From assembly GCA_030549205.1 (NCBI GenBank), contig JAUKTV010000012.1, positions 930,001 to 994,000 on the forward strand: a DNA stretch of 64,000 bases. Reading direction: 5' to 3'. The DNA is from Apiosordaria backusii. Lineage: Eukaryota; Ascomycota; Sordariomycetes; Sordariales; Lasiosphaeriaceae. Of the stretch, positions 34,843 to 46,966 are shown piece by piece. Positions within the stretch are counted from its first letter, which is position 1, and each line of letters starts with the position of its first letter. A program made the position numbers and the translations under genes. The notes below the pieces were generated by a model that searched no databases, was not told the DNA's origin, and saw only the letters and a list, made by a program, of their open reading frames with translations.

Positions 34843-35626
34843 CCCCTCACCTCCTGACTACTATTCCAAGTTGGACATCCTCCGTCAAGACCTCGAATCC
34901 GCCGTAGCAGAACTCAAACAAGTCTACGACCGCAACGAGGCCACCCGGACGGAAATCCGGTCTTTGCGGGAGCAGTTGTTTAGCGGGAGTTCGGTGAAAG
35001 AGTCGAGGAGGGCGATAGAGCAGGGGAAGAATATTAAACTGCTTACGAGCGTGAGTATGATTTTTTTGCCGTTGACGTTTGTCGTTGGGGTGTTCAGTAT
35101 AACGACGCTGGAGATTGAGCCGGAGGATTGGAGGTTTGGGGTTACGCTTGTGGGGGTGTGCGTGCCTTTTTTTGTGCTGATTTTAGTGCTGCAGAGCGTG
35201 GGGAGTGTAAAGGTTGTTTGGGAGGGGGTTAGGGGGGTTGTCAGGAAAGTTCTGGGGTTGAAGAAGGTGGGGAGTGGGAGTGGGAGTGGGAGTGGGAGTG
35301 GTAAGAGGGGGTTTGGCGGGGATAGGAGGCATTTGTATCATCATTATCAACAGCAGCAGAATGCTGTGAATGGGGCCCCTAGTGCGGTGAATACGGGAGG
35401 GGTGAAGAGGACACAGTCGGGGCCTTTGGGGCAGGGTCATCAGCAGAATGGAGCTGTGAGTGGTGAGGGTGAGATGAAGTGGTTTGGCAAGTTAAAGCTA
35501 ATAAAGGGTTGGAATCTGAAGTGGAAGATACCAAGCTGGAAATGGTGGAGGCGGGAAAAGGGACAGGATTCGGAGGCTTCGACGATGGAAAAGGGTGAGG
35601 TCGGTAGGGAGAAGAGGGTCGAATAG
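33225..35626 (+). CDS. Fungal CorA-like Mg2+ transporter family protein
   Basis: Probable membrane protein of the divergent fungal CorA-like family. The model is join(33225..33958, 34012..35626), 782 residues, with one 53-bp intron. The N-terminal ~245 residues are polar and disordered. A conserved soluble domain follows (HFDMDELLSHL, FVFKYYTVVASPLHP, YFWAYNTLGVINDGI), then a helical segment leading to two transmembrane helices near residues 594-612 and 622-645 (MIFLPLTFVVGVFSIT; a stretch ending FFVLILVLQS). This C-terminal hairpin is the CorA layout, but the GMN selectivity motif after TM1 reads SIT. Ser-Pro and Gly-Ser hexamer repeats flank the domain, and the tail is basic. Ion transport is inferred from fold only. 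Confidence 0.72.
34804..34852 (+). repeat. CCCTCA hexamer repeat encoding Ser-Pro
   Basis: Imperfect CCCTCA/CCCTCC units inside the CorA-like gene, coding for a Ser-Pro tract before the coiled segment that leads to the membrane helices. Confidence 0.85.
35269..35298 (+). repeat. GGGAGT hexamer repeat encoding Gly-Ser
   Basis: Five units of GGGAGT-type sequence in the CorA-like gene, coding for a Gly-Ser linker just after the second transmembrane helix. Confidence 0.85.
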
Positions 35627-35998
35627 TGACACCATGTACTTGATATTTATGTGCAAGATCATCCTGACTTGTTGTGAGCGTCGTCAACTTCGAAGAGTTT
35701 CAACATCTTTTAAATGTTATGTTAACTTGATATGATCAACAGAAATGCCAGTGTTCACAGTGAAATTCATCAGAAGAGAGTAGTTGAATGCGACAGAAAC
35801 CATCACCAGCCGATGTGATCAATTCAACAGCAGCAGAACGTCTAGGGTATGAATTACGAAATGCCTCCAAACCTCCCTGCGGTCCCGCTTGCAAAAAATG
35901 ACAAACATATCCCCGGCGCTCTATCCCAAGTCATTATCCGTCACATCATATTCCTGTCTTTTATTTCTTTCACATTCTCAACCCTCAAAAGAGTCGAG
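35627..35998. other. Convergent 3' flank, CorA-like gene and ASF1
   Basis: A 372-bp tail-to-tail spacer without a gene. Confidence 0.6.
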
Positions 35999-36978
35999 TT
36001 AGTGAACCATGGCATCGGCCTGAGGAGCTGGGGCGCCAGAGGGGGCGCCAGCAGCAGGGGCAGCAGGCTTGTCGACCTCCATCTCGTCGGTCTCCATCGC
36101 CTCGCCCTCGAGTTCCTCCTCCTCAAGCTCGTCCTCGCTCTCACCCTCAATATCGACACTGCCGTCGTCGGAGAGCTCCTCCTCGTCGACAGCACCGTTC
36201 TCGCCCTCGACGCCCTCCATGGTGGCATCCTTGTCGGCACCGGCAGCCTCGCCATCGGCAGCGGCCTCCTCGGCCAGCTCAGCCTCCTCCTCAGCAAGCT
36301 CCTCGGCACCGTACTCCTCCTCGTCAGCGACCAAATCGGCCTCGGGCTGCTCGGGAGGGAACTCGGGGGGAGCGGTGGCTTCGGAGTCCCTGTTTTTGGA
36401 TGATTAGCGATTGGTTTCGGCTTGACGCAAAAAAGATGTATGCACATACCACTTGATGTTAAACCTGGTCACACGGGGCTTTTCAGCCAACACATTGCGC
36501 TTGATCTTCTCGATAATGGGCTTGGCAGGCGGGTCATTCTGCAGCTCCTCGGACTCGTACTCGTTGTTGACATAGTAACCAACGCGGACGAACTCGCGGC
36601 CGTCGTAGGCGCAGGTCAACAAGATCACGGTAACGCCCAGCAACTCGTCATCGGGGATGAGCTTGGTGTCGGGGGGGTTGGCCTCGAAGGCGAATTTGTT
36701 GACACCCACGGGGATGGGGCCGACAAGGAGGGAGTCGAGCTCCTGATCGTGAGAGTCGCTTTGGGCGGAGCCGACGTAGGTAAGCTTCCACTCGAGATCT
36801 GATTTTGGGAGACGATGTTAGTAAAGGGTTGAAAGGTAGAAAAAAAAGTCGAAGAGGAAAAATACATACCCTTCTCCAAAGGCTCCATGCACTCGAATGT
36901 GATCTCAAAAAGGTACTTGTCGGTGAACTTGGCGGGGTTGTTTATCACATTGACCCCGAGAAGAGTGACGACAGACAT
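35999..36978 (-). CDS. ASF1: Histone chaperone Asf1
   Basis: H3-H4 chaperone that hands histones to CAF-1 and HIR during nucleosome assembly and supports H3K56 acetylation. The model is complement(35999..36389, 36450..36798, 36870..36978), 282 residues, with introns of 60 and 71 bp. The immunoglobulin-like core covers about residues 1-155: it starts MSVVTLLGVNVINNPAKFTDKY and includes EFVRVGYYVNNEY and PRVTRFNIKW. The rest is a long Asp/Glu-rich tail, as in yeast and filamentous fungi, containing several EEE/DEE runs. It is divergent from RNA14 across about 1 kb. Confidence 0.96.
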
Positions 36979-38014
36979 TTTGGGCGGTTTGGTTTTTGAG
37001 GTCAAAATTAAAACAGGAGAATAGTGAAGAAGAAAAAGGCTTGCTGTGCTGCTTCAAAAAAGAAGATGTGGTGAGAGGGTGGTGAATTTGGAGAGTGGTG
37101 GTTGGGCGGTGATGGGAAAAGAGAAAGCGGTGCTGGCAGGAAAGGCGCCAAGAAAGAAGCAGAGATTTGTTTGTTTTGTATGGACAGCGCTTCGACCTTT
37201 TTTTATTTCGGTCACTGGATGGCGGATGGCAACGCAAGTCCCGTCTTGTCTCGTTTGAGGTGGGAAAAAGGTGGGCACTCCCAGTTGTCTCTCCGTCGCG
37301 CTGCCACGGGGGCATTGAGTCGAGTCGCGTATAGTGAACGCGGGGACCTGGGAGTCGCGTCTCCTCATTAGGTCAGCGTCTTGCCGCCCAACACCCCACT
37401 CTGCCACTCACTACAGAGTCCCACTCTGGCCAGGCCCATCCATCCACCAGCCACAGCATCCATAATCCCATATCGCATACCGCCTCTCACCAGCCACACA
37501 CCATCCTCAGCTTGGCAGCCGCAAAACCAAACCGAGCGCAAGGATTCGCGGTTTTCCATCCAGCTTCTTCTGACCGACGTGTGTGTGTCGAACTGAACTT
37601 GTGACGACTGCTCAACCACGAGACCATTGAGAGCATCTGGGGCAATAGCAGCATCCTCTTTTGAATAGCACAGCCTACATTCAATATCTGGTCCTGCAAC
37701 TGCGCGACTCCCAGTCCCGTTCTTTGTGTGCGCTGCCAAAAAAACCTGGTCAAAATCTCCGTCTCTTGTGATCCATGCGACGCAACGATTCTCAGTGACT
37801 CTGCGTAATATTTTTTTCTTTTCGCTAGCTTCCTGCTCCCACCCTTCCTTTCCACCTATACCGCCATCACCCAGTACGGTGGACCGGTCGCAATTGCGAT
37901 TCACTCGAGCAGCAAATATCCGATAATCTTGCCACGACATCACCGCTTGGTATCGGCGCAACACATCCATCGACCGAGACCACCAGGTCATAAACAGCAC
38001 CTTCACATCACACA
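36979..38014. promoter_or_regulatory. Bidirectional upstream region, ASF1/RNA14
   Basis: A head-to-head spacer of 1036 bp. Short open frames occur on both strands but none resembles a known protein. Confidence 0.5.
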
Positions 38015-41000
38015 ATGGCTGACGCCTCTGCCGATGACCGGCCGGACAATGGCTCCTCCATTAGCCCACCTGCCGAAGCTGCCGTTCTAGTCCCCGTTGA
38101 CAAAGTCGCCCAGCTCGAGAAGCGAGTTCAAGATGACCCTCGCGGAGCTCTGCATGCCTGGCTGGCCCTGATGTCTGAACACCGATGCAGCGGCAATATT
38201 CCCCAGGCGAGACAGACCTACGAGCAGTTTCTGGCCGTCTCCCCCCAGGCAGTATGTTTCTTCCGCTTCCTGGCTGCTATCACACAAGACTGACAATGGA
38301 ACAGGCCGAGATTTGGGTGCAGTATTTGGAGATGGAATTGGAAGCCGACAACTTCACCGAAGCCGAGCGCATTTTTAGCACTTCTCTCATATCCACACCG
38401 AACCTCGCCCTTTGGACAAAGTATCTTGATTATGTCCGCCGCCGTAACGACCTCAACGACGGAAAGGCGCGCCAGATTGTCTCCCAGGCCTACGACTTTG
38501 CACTTGATAACATCGGGTTGGACAAGGATTCCGGCAAGATTTGGGCCGACTACATTCAGTTCCTGAAATCAGGGCCAGGCACGTTGGGAGGAAGCCAGTG
38601 GGAGGACTTGAAGAAGATGGACCAGATCCGCTCAGCTTACCAGCGCGCTATTTGTGTGCCCATCGCTAACGTCAATAACCTGTGGAAGGAGTATGACCAG
38701 TTCGAGATGAGTCTGAACAAGCCCAATGGCCGCAAGAACCTCGCCGAACGCTCCCCATCCTACATGACCGCCAAGAGCGCCTTCATCGCCCTCGAGAACA
38801 CCACACGGGGTCTGCAGCGAACAACCCTTCCCATTTTGCCCCCAGCTCCCGGCTTCGACGGGTTCCAAGAGTACATGGAGCAGGTGGAGATTTGGAAGAG
38901 GTGGATTCAGTGGGAGAAGTCGGATCCTCTCTACCTCAAGGAGGACAAGGAGCAGCCGGGTCTCTACCAAAAGCGCATTCTCTATGTTTATCGTCAGGCT
39001 CTGATGGCGCTGAGGTTCTGGCCTGAGATGTGGTTGGATGCCGCCGAGTGGTGCTTGGAGAACAACATTAATGATGACAAGACAAAAACTAGCGAGTCAA
39101 AGAATGACGTGTCCATCGGTCTTGATTTTCTCATTCGTGGAATTGAAGCAAACCCAGAGAGCGTTCTCCTTGCACTCCGGTACGGTGATTACATTGAATC
39201 CACTTACCAGATTGAGGACAACGACAAGGCCAAGATTACTCTTGGTCAGGCAGTGCGCGCTCCTTACAACAAGGTGCTTGACACGCTTTATGACATTATC
39301 AACAAGCTCAAGGACCGTGAGACGGCCCACGTTGCACAGATTCAGGAGGCTGCCAAAAAAGCCGCTCGGGATTCTTCGTCTAGCGGGTCTGATGATGAGG
39401 ATGACGATGACGAGGAAGGGGAAGAGCCCAGCAAGCCAGTCATGGATAGCAACGCTGAGAAGCAGATCCAGGCCGTCCAGCAGGCGTATGCCGTACAAAC
39501 CAAGATGCTCTCGCGGACCATCTCGTTTGTTTGGATTGCTTTGATTCGTGCCATGCGCCGAATTCAGGGCAAGGGCAAGGCGAACACGGAGATGGGCGGC
39601 ATGAGGCAGGTATTCCAGGATGCTCGCCAGCGCGGTCGGCTCACCAGCGACGTCTACGCGGCCGTCGCACATATGGAGTGGACGATTTACAAAGACCCAG
39701 CCGGTGGTAAGATTTTTGACCGCGGTGCCAAGCTGTTCCCGGAGGATGAGGACTTTGCGCTGGAGCATATCAAGTACCTTCACTCTCTAAATGACTTTAC
39801 CAGTGAGTATCACCTTCTCTCTTCCATGTTTTGCTTATTTTTTTCAATTTCTAACCCCTATCCCAGATGCACGCGTCCTCTTCGAGAGAGTAGTCAGCCG
39901 CCTAACCTCCAAGCACGAAAATGTCCACAAAGCCAAGCAGCTCTACGTTTACTTCCACAAGTACGAATCCCAATTCGGGGAGCTTGCTCAAATCTCCAAA
40001 CTGGAGAAACGCATGGCGGAGCTCTTCCCGGAAGATCCGAAACTCTCTCATTTTTCTGCTCGGTTCTCAACCGACAAATTCGACCCCATCACCGCCCGCG
40101 TGATCGTCTCCCCAGCTGCCCAGCTCCGACCACCAAGACTCCCCCCTCCGCCCCTGATGCCTTCTATCGAACAACACCAAGGCGGTGGCCCTGTTTCCCT
40201 CAGGAATACCCCGCAGCCACCAGCTTTTATCAATACTGCCAACCGCCCTAGTCCCGCTCCGCAGCAGTTCCAGGCTGCGATCAACTCCCCCAAGCGCCCG
40301 CTTCAAGCAGACGATGATGATGGGTCGTCCAATCCGCCGAGGAAGATCCAGCGGAATGAGTACGCGACGGAGTTTGTGAGGGGTGCCTCGCCTCTGAAAG
40401 GAGCCGCTGGTCGCCGACTAGATCAGCAGAGGAGGATGCAGGGGACTGGTGGGTCGGCTTATACCGCTACCCCTGCGCCGATTGCGAGGGATATCACCTT
40501 TTTGCTTGGTCTCATCCCTCGAGCGGAGTTGTACGATTTCCACAGGATGAACCCGAATAAAATCGTGGGGTTGTTGCAAGGGACTAATGTGCCGGAGTAT
40601 TCGGTTTGGAAGGCGAACGCGCCCCCGCCTCTGCCGGCTAATGCTCATCATCGGAATGTGTCGACTGACTTCCAGTACGGCACTTATGGGAACCGTGATT
40701 CCCCAGCTCCGAGACCGCTCAGTCCTTACGGGCAACAACAGACGAGGTTGGTGTCGGCCGCTGCTACGTACAGACAGTCGAGCTTGAGGCCGGGGAGCAG
40801 TGGGAGTGGGACGGGGGGTGGGTATGAGCCGCCTCCTGCTGTTGTTGTTGGGGGGGGTGGGTATACGGTGCCGTATGGGGGGTTACCGCCGCCGATGCCG
40901 CCTCCGCCGGGTTATGGTGGGTATCCTGGGGAGAATAGGGGGGGTTCGTCGGTGACTGGGCAGGGGGGCAGTATGGAGGGGGGTATTAAGGGTAGTGTTT

Positions 41001-41038
41001 TGATTGGGGGACTGGGCGGATATGGAGGGGGGATTTAG
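38015..41038 (+). CDS. RNA14: mRNA 3'-end processing protein Rna14 (CstF77-like)
   Basis: HAT-repeat scaffold of cleavage factor IA, which binds Rna15 and positions the poly(A) machinery. The model is join(38015..38251, 38305..39802, 39867..41038), 968 residues, with introns of 53 and 64 bp. HAT repeats of the Suf domain run from about residue 30 to 670 (AWLALMSEHR, AEIWVQYLEMEL, WTKYLDYVRRRNDL, ...), interrupted by an acidic insert (SSSGSDDEDDDDEEGEE). A C-terminal monkeytail-like segment (FLLGLIPRAELYDFHRMNPNKIVGLL) follows. The end is Pro/Gly-rich with G-rich codons. CFT2 of the same pathway lies 22 kb away, which is probably coincidence. Confidence 0.94.
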
Positions 41039-41213
41039 GGGAAGGGGAGGGAATAAGTGACTGAGATGAGAGGCTTTTAGTGGTGGGGAGATGGTTTTAT
41101 TTGAGAAGGGAAAGGGATTAAGGTTGGGGACTTTACATATATGGCGTTTTGAGGATGGCAGGGGTGGTTGCATAGTGTATAGGTGATTTTTTCAGGGGGA
41201 TTGGGTTGCATTT

Positions 41214-41235
41214 GGGGGTTGGGGTGGGGTTGGGG
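41214..41235 (+). other. G-quadruplex motif in the RNA14 3' flank
   Basis: Four G runs (5, 4, 4, 4) separated by loops of 1-2 nt, on the transcribed sense strand about 175 bp past the RNA14 stop and ahead of the AATAAA. The pattern fits a two-to-four-layer G4; folding has not been tested. Confidence 0.6.
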
Positions 41236-41487
41236 ATAATCAAAATGGAGGAAGGGGGCGAAATAGTTTGAGAGGCAAAGGCGGGGGGGAGATTGTATAT
41301 GTTCTGTTTAAAAGTTTCTGATGAGTGTTGTGTAAAGTGATGATGAGTGGTGACTGTCTTTTGTGTGCCTTTCTGTTCATTGATGTGGAGTGATGCACAT
41401 TGGTGACTGCTTTGTGCGTGGTTATGGGGGGTGTCTCTCCCATAATAGTCTTTCGTAGTTTTTTACATGACTATTCGCACAAAATAC

Positions 41488-41493
41488 AATAAA
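41488..41493 (+). terminator. AATAAA polyadenylation hexamer after RNA14
   Basis: A canonical hexamer 450 bp past the RNA14 stop. The distance would imply a long 3' UTR; an earlier cryptic site is possible. Confidence 0.3.
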
Positions 41494-43834
41494 TGGCATT
41501 CTACGCCAAATTATGTCACCCTATGTAACCTAATGTAATGTTAAAGACATGTGATGACTGTATCACTGACAAAGGGATATGTTTTGTTTACTTTGTGCTG
41601 CTGTTGTTGACAGGGTTGGCCAAGAAAAGGAAAAGGGGTAAGGCTTGGCAGGGTGGGATGGGATGGAAGGGTGGGTTTTTGTCTCAAGTCGGGTTGTACA
41701 GGGGTTTGGGAAGCTTATTTTGATGACAACTTGTGGGATTTGGATGGATGGAAGGGGTAGATGGGAATATTTCTCCAGGTGCTGGGACGAGATGTTTATG
41801 GCTGGGGTTTTGGGTGTTTGGGATGAGAGGTAAGGGATGTTAGGGGGTTGATATTGAGACGTAAGGGGTGGTCTTTGAGATGTGTGAATCGGAGAAGGTC
41901 GATAATGTGATAAATTGATGGTTGTTCTACCTTTGTGGCCGTGATGGTTCCTAGCAGTTCACTTTTTCATGAAGTGAGGGAGGGTTTGATAAACTGAGGT
42001 TCCATACTACATCTTGTATGGCGACTTTCTTATCAAGGACACGAGCTACTGCTGTGTGAGATGTTTTGTGGATGTATCACATCAAGGTGAGATAAACGAG
42101 TGTCTCCCCAATAGAGAATGTCATCTTTGTAGCTTGATACCAACATTCACACATCATGCTATGGCTTGCTGGCCTGGGGAGGAGATATTTGATGGGTAGA
42201 TTGACTTTCTAACCAGAAAGAGATAATCACCACAGACTTGGCTTGTTCGTATGGTAAATGGATGTGCCTTTTTTCACTTGTCAAAAGAAGCAGAGACTTC
42301 GTCCAAGTTTGCTCTCTCACCGCACCCCATGGAAGAGGTGAGAAACTTTCGGCGAGCTCCAGGTTGGTAGCCCTAAGAGCAGAGGGAGTGTCAGATGCCG
42401 CAGATCATGATCATGTGCGGGTCAAGGAAGAATTCTTTCTGGTCCATGTGAAGGAGTATGGGTATCTGGTGTTGCTCTGTTGTGCTCTGTTGAGAGGGGG
42501 ACGGGGCTTATTTCCGGATGTTGAGCTTCTGAGAGTGATCATGATGCCATCAAGGAGGGTCACGGAAGCTGGATGATGTCAAATGGTGGGTGGTGATGAT
42601 GCTGTTTCTCCATCTGGAGATAAGACTTGCTCTTCCAGCTGTTGCTTCGGCGGTGATGATGGTGAGGATGCTGTCCAGCCTGATCTAAACAAGCCCATCC
42701 GCTCCTTCCACCTGCGCCTCCCTCACGCCGAGAGGCCTATCGGAGCAAAGAGTCCTATCTCCACTCAACAAAGAAAGCCATCACCAACCTTGCCGGCGAC
42801 GTGGCCCTCTGCCTACCAGGCAGAAAAGCCCGCCTTTGTCTCTAATCTCTGATATCTCTGATGACGACGACAACCTGCTGCTCCTTCCTCCCAATATTCC
42901 ACTTGCTCTGGCTGATCTGTGCTCAGTGGGCTGATTAGGAATTCTGGGCTCCTGGATTCAGGGTATAAAGTACCGTCTTCTCTTCCCAGAACTCCCACAA
43001 CCTTTCCTCCCACAACCCACTTCAAACCTTAACTTCAGCCACCGGTTACCTCTTCCATCTCTTCACCTCTCACCTAGAGTGATATCAACCTTCGGTATCC
43101 CTCTTCCATCTACCACTCTGTGGCAGCAAAACAGCAACTCTGCTTCGGCACCAAAAAAGGTATGTTCTCAAAGCCGTCGCCATATGGCATCACCCTCCAG
43201 CATCACACATCATTGCCCCTTCACTATCCCTCAATCATCACCCCGTGGAGCTCTCGTGGAGCTCTCTGTCGGATTCATCGGCAGTTATTCTCGACGAGGG
43301 GTCTGCATTTGGCACCACCAGCAAGTGGGGGTTGTGCATTTGTCTACCCAGCTCCTTCCTTTCCTACCAGGTACTGCTTCCAGCATTTCGTCTGGGAATT
43401 CATGCCGCCTTTTCACGTCATTTCTACATCACCTCCATCATCACCTCCCTCATCACCTTGGCCAGCGCCTTCGATATTGGGGTAAGCCCGTTTGACCACG
43501 CTGCGTGTTCCCGTCCCTCCCGCTTGCCTGCGTTTGCAATCGCAACTCGCACCTTCAAAGACTCACACTCCTCCTTCCTTCAAACCTCGACCAGTCATTG
43601 CCTGATTACGAACATTGTTTCCCCGCCGCTGTCATCTTTGATTGACTGGTTGGCCACGCAACACTTCCTACTTAACCTCCCTCTCTCCCCTCCATCTTCT
43701 CATTTCCACTCTTCCCCATCGTAACTCTTTGCACACAGCGATTGACATTTTCAGCGTGACAGTCCTAAGGCATCCCGCTCTCAGCTTCGGTGACAAGAAA
43801 AGACACTCTTTTGTCTTCTCACCTCATCTTCGCC

Positions 43835-46800
43835 ATGGAGGACTCTCAGGAGTGGTCTCTTTCGGCCCTGCCCGCCTACCCCCAGGACACCAAGTACCAG
43901 GATCTCACCACCAACGACAAGGTGAACAAGCGCATCGACCTCACTCCCGAGGCCTACTACGTAAGTCTCAACACACCTCTGTATCACTACAGACACGTAT
44001 GCAGATGCTTACTAACGGTGCCTGCTATAGGTTGATGGCAAGAACTTCCATCCCTTTGCTCGTCGTCCTGGCTGGAATGACGACCCCAAGGCCAAGAAGA
44101 TCAACGTTGGCATCAACCAGTACCGCATCAAGACGGCCAATCTCCCCATCATTTTCCAATATGATGTAAGTACCTCTGCATGGGTGTTGCCTCTGCCTTG
44201 TTCTCATGACTGACATGTGCAGATTTCCGTTTCCCCCTCCGTTGATGCCAACATTGTCTACAGAAAGTGCTGGGAGAACAAGACCTTGGAGCAGCACATG
44301 GCTCGCTTTGCGAACAAGGAGGGCAAGAAGGGCCCCTGGCTGCATGATGGAGGCAAGATCCTCTGGTCCACCAACGACATCGGCAACCAAGCTGTCAAGA
44401 AGCAGATCGACCTCCGGGAGAATGAGGGTTCCTCGCGCGGCAAGCCCCAGTTGTTTCTTGTCACCATCACCAAGACAAGGGTCTTGAACCTCGAGGCACT
44501 TGACGCCTATCTTAAGGGAAAGATGGGCTGGGACAACATGGTTCTTGAATCTATCAGTGAGTAACCGCATTTCAAGAGGCACAACTGGAACCTCGAAAAA
44601 CTGACTATCGTATCCTACCAGACTTTCTTGACCATGTTTTCCGCTCCGGCCCCACCAAGCACTTCGGCTTCGAGGCTAACAAGCGTGTGCTTGTCCACCC
44701 CAAGGCGTCCGAGGTCATGGCTCTTAACGCCTGCACTGAGGCTATCAAGGGCATTTATTCTGCCATTCGCCTGAACTCGTCGGTCCTCAGCGGTGGCTTG
44801 GGTCTCGGTGTCAATGTCGATGTCGCCAACAACTCCTATTGGACCGGCCAGAACTTGGCCCAGCTGGCCAGACACCTTGTCATCAACATGTGCCCCAAGG
44901 TGGGCCCTCACAAGCCCGAGGACTTCTGGACCTACGTGAGGCCCGAGAAGGACCACAATGGCAAATGGGGCCCGTCAGCCGGCTTCAAGGTTCTTCGCCG
45001 CTTGGCCAACATTCGATTCAAGGTCACTCACCGCGGCAAGCGCGAGGACAACCATATCTACAAGGTCAAGCGCATCATGTGGGATGCCGACAAGTATGGT
45101 CAACAGGGTGCCAACGCCAAGACAGTCACGTTCGAGCGCAAGACTGTGGACGACAATACCGGCAAGGAGACCGTCAAGACGTGGAGTGTCTACGACTTCT
45201 ACAACGAGCACTACAAGAGGCGCATCAACTACTGGCAATTGCCGCTGATCGAGACCACCAAGGCCGGGTCTTTCCCCATGGAGGTCTGCGAGGTGCAGCG
45301 CTTCTGCCCCTACCCATTCAAGCTGGATGGGGACCAGACGAGCAAGATGCTCAAGTTTGCTGTTCAGCCACCCAGAGAGCGCAAGGTGCAGATTGAGCGC
45401 ATGGTTGCCCAGCTCAAGTGGGGAGAGGACCGATTCCTCCGACATTTCGGTATCACGATGGACACCAACATGCCCAAGGTCGAGGCGAGGGTCATTTCTA
45501 ACCCCGGCATCTCGTTTGGCAACAAGATCACCAACCCTGGCGTGAGTGGCCGCTGGGATCTGCGGGGATGCAAGTTCATCGAGCCCAACCCGACCCCGCT
45601 CCAGTCGTGGGCTTTTTGCATCACCCAGGGCTGTTGTGACGAGGCTACAGTCTCCAGCTTTTACAGGGAGTGGAAGAAGATCTACCAGGGCCACGGTGGG
45701 CGGATCAAGAACGATCCCATAATCTTCAAGGCGAAGGGCGATGTTTACACCGAGGTTGTCGAGAATGCCTGGAAGACGGTTGGACACCAATTCAAGATGA
45801 ATCCTCAGATCATCTTCTTCATCCTGAAGGACAAGACCGCCTGGTATTACGAGCGCCTGAAGAGGAGCTCCGACTGCCGCTACGCCATGCCTACGCAGAT
45901 GTTGAACGCTGCCAACGTCCGGAAGGCCCAGGGCCAGTACTGCTCCAACGTTTGCTTGAAGGTGAATGCCAAGCTTGGCGGATGCACTGCGATTGCGACC
46001 AAGGCTCCGTCCGGCCAGCCGCTCAAGCCTTTCTCTGTTTCGCCGCACTTTGACAACCAGCCCACCATGATCATTGGTGCTGATGTTTCTCACGGCCCGG
46101 CCGGTCAGCTGTCGCCCTCGGTGGCTGCCATGACGGTGTCGATGGACAAGGCGGCGACCAAATACAGCGCTGCCGCTCAAACCAATGGCTGGCGGGTTGA
46201 GATTCTGCAGCCCTACAACATGATCCAGATGTTGCAGCCCATGATCACCAGGTGGAAGCAGGCCAACACGGTGTTTCCCAAGCGGGTCTTCTACATCCGC
46301 GATGGTGTGTCCGAGGGTCAGTATGCTCATGTCATGGACCATGAGTTCACGGCCATGAAGAAGGCCTTTGCCGAGGTGTATGGCGAGGCCAATCCCCTCC
46401 CCAAGTTCACCGTCATCATTGCGACCAAGCGCCATCACATTCGCTTCTTCCCTGATGGAAACGCGGCTGACAAGAATGGCAATGCACTCCCTGGCACTAT
46501 CGTGGAGCGCGAGGTCACGCATCCATTCCAGTACGACTTCTACCTCTGCTCTCACGTGGCCATCAAGGGTACCGCACGCCCTGTTCACTACACGGTGTTG
46601 CATGATGAAATCAAGATGCCTCCTGCCAAGCTGCAGGAGATGATCTATCATCAATGCTACCAGTATGTGCGGTCCACCACGCCGGTGTCCCTTCACCCAG
46701 CTGTCTACTATGCCCATCTGGTGAGCAACCGAGCTCGCCCTCACGAGATGGCGCTCTTCACGGATCGGGTGCCCGAGGACGTGAAGCACGGCATTCTGCG

Positions 46801-46966
46801 CGCCGCTCTGGGCAACTATGCCAAGAGGCTGATGCAGAAGGAAGGGAAGAGCCAGCCGGGGACCAACGATGAGCGCAACAAGGTCTGTCCCAAGCTGGTG
46901 ACCCTTGGCTCTCACGCCAAGGGTAACGCCAGGGAGACGTTCGAGGCGGGCATGTGGTTTGTCTAA
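43835..46966 (+). CDS. Argonaute protein (QDE-2/SMS-2 group)
   Basis: Small-RNA-guided effector of RNA silencing. The model is join(43835..43960, 44031..44165, 44223..44556, 44622..46966), 979 residues, with introns of 70, 57 and 65 bp. Domains in order: N-terminal and linker 1 region, PAZ at about 310-430 (VYDFYNEHYKRRINYWQLPLI, then PMEVCEV), MID (YYERLKRSSDCRYAMPTQML) and PIWI from about 600. The slicer residues appear intact: Asp686 in IIGADVSHG, Asp759 in FYIRDGVSEGQY and His897 in YYAHL. The N-terminus lacks the Gly/Arg-rich region often seen in QDE-2 proteins, which leans towards the SMS-2 (meiotic silencing) type; this needs a phylogeny. A 668-codon antisense frame over this gene is a shadow. 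Confidence 0.95.

Larger units (their letters stand above)
41039..43834. other. Long intergenic region upstream of the Argonaute gene
   Basis: No gene was recognised in 2.8 kb. The first ~250 bp are G-rich 3' flank of RNA14, with a four-run G motif and, at 41488-41493, AATAAA. The middle is mixed. The last ~800 bp before the Argonaute start are pyrimidine-rich and contain a good donor-like AAG|GTATGT at 43160 and several upstream ATGs, so a long or spliced 5' leader is likely. Confidence 0.55.

Noticed and set aside
15384..41038. A functional cluster of mRNA 3'-end processing genes (CFT2 and RNA14)
   Set aside because: They are 22 kb apart with unrelated genes between them and no shared regulatory sequence visible; taken as coincidence.
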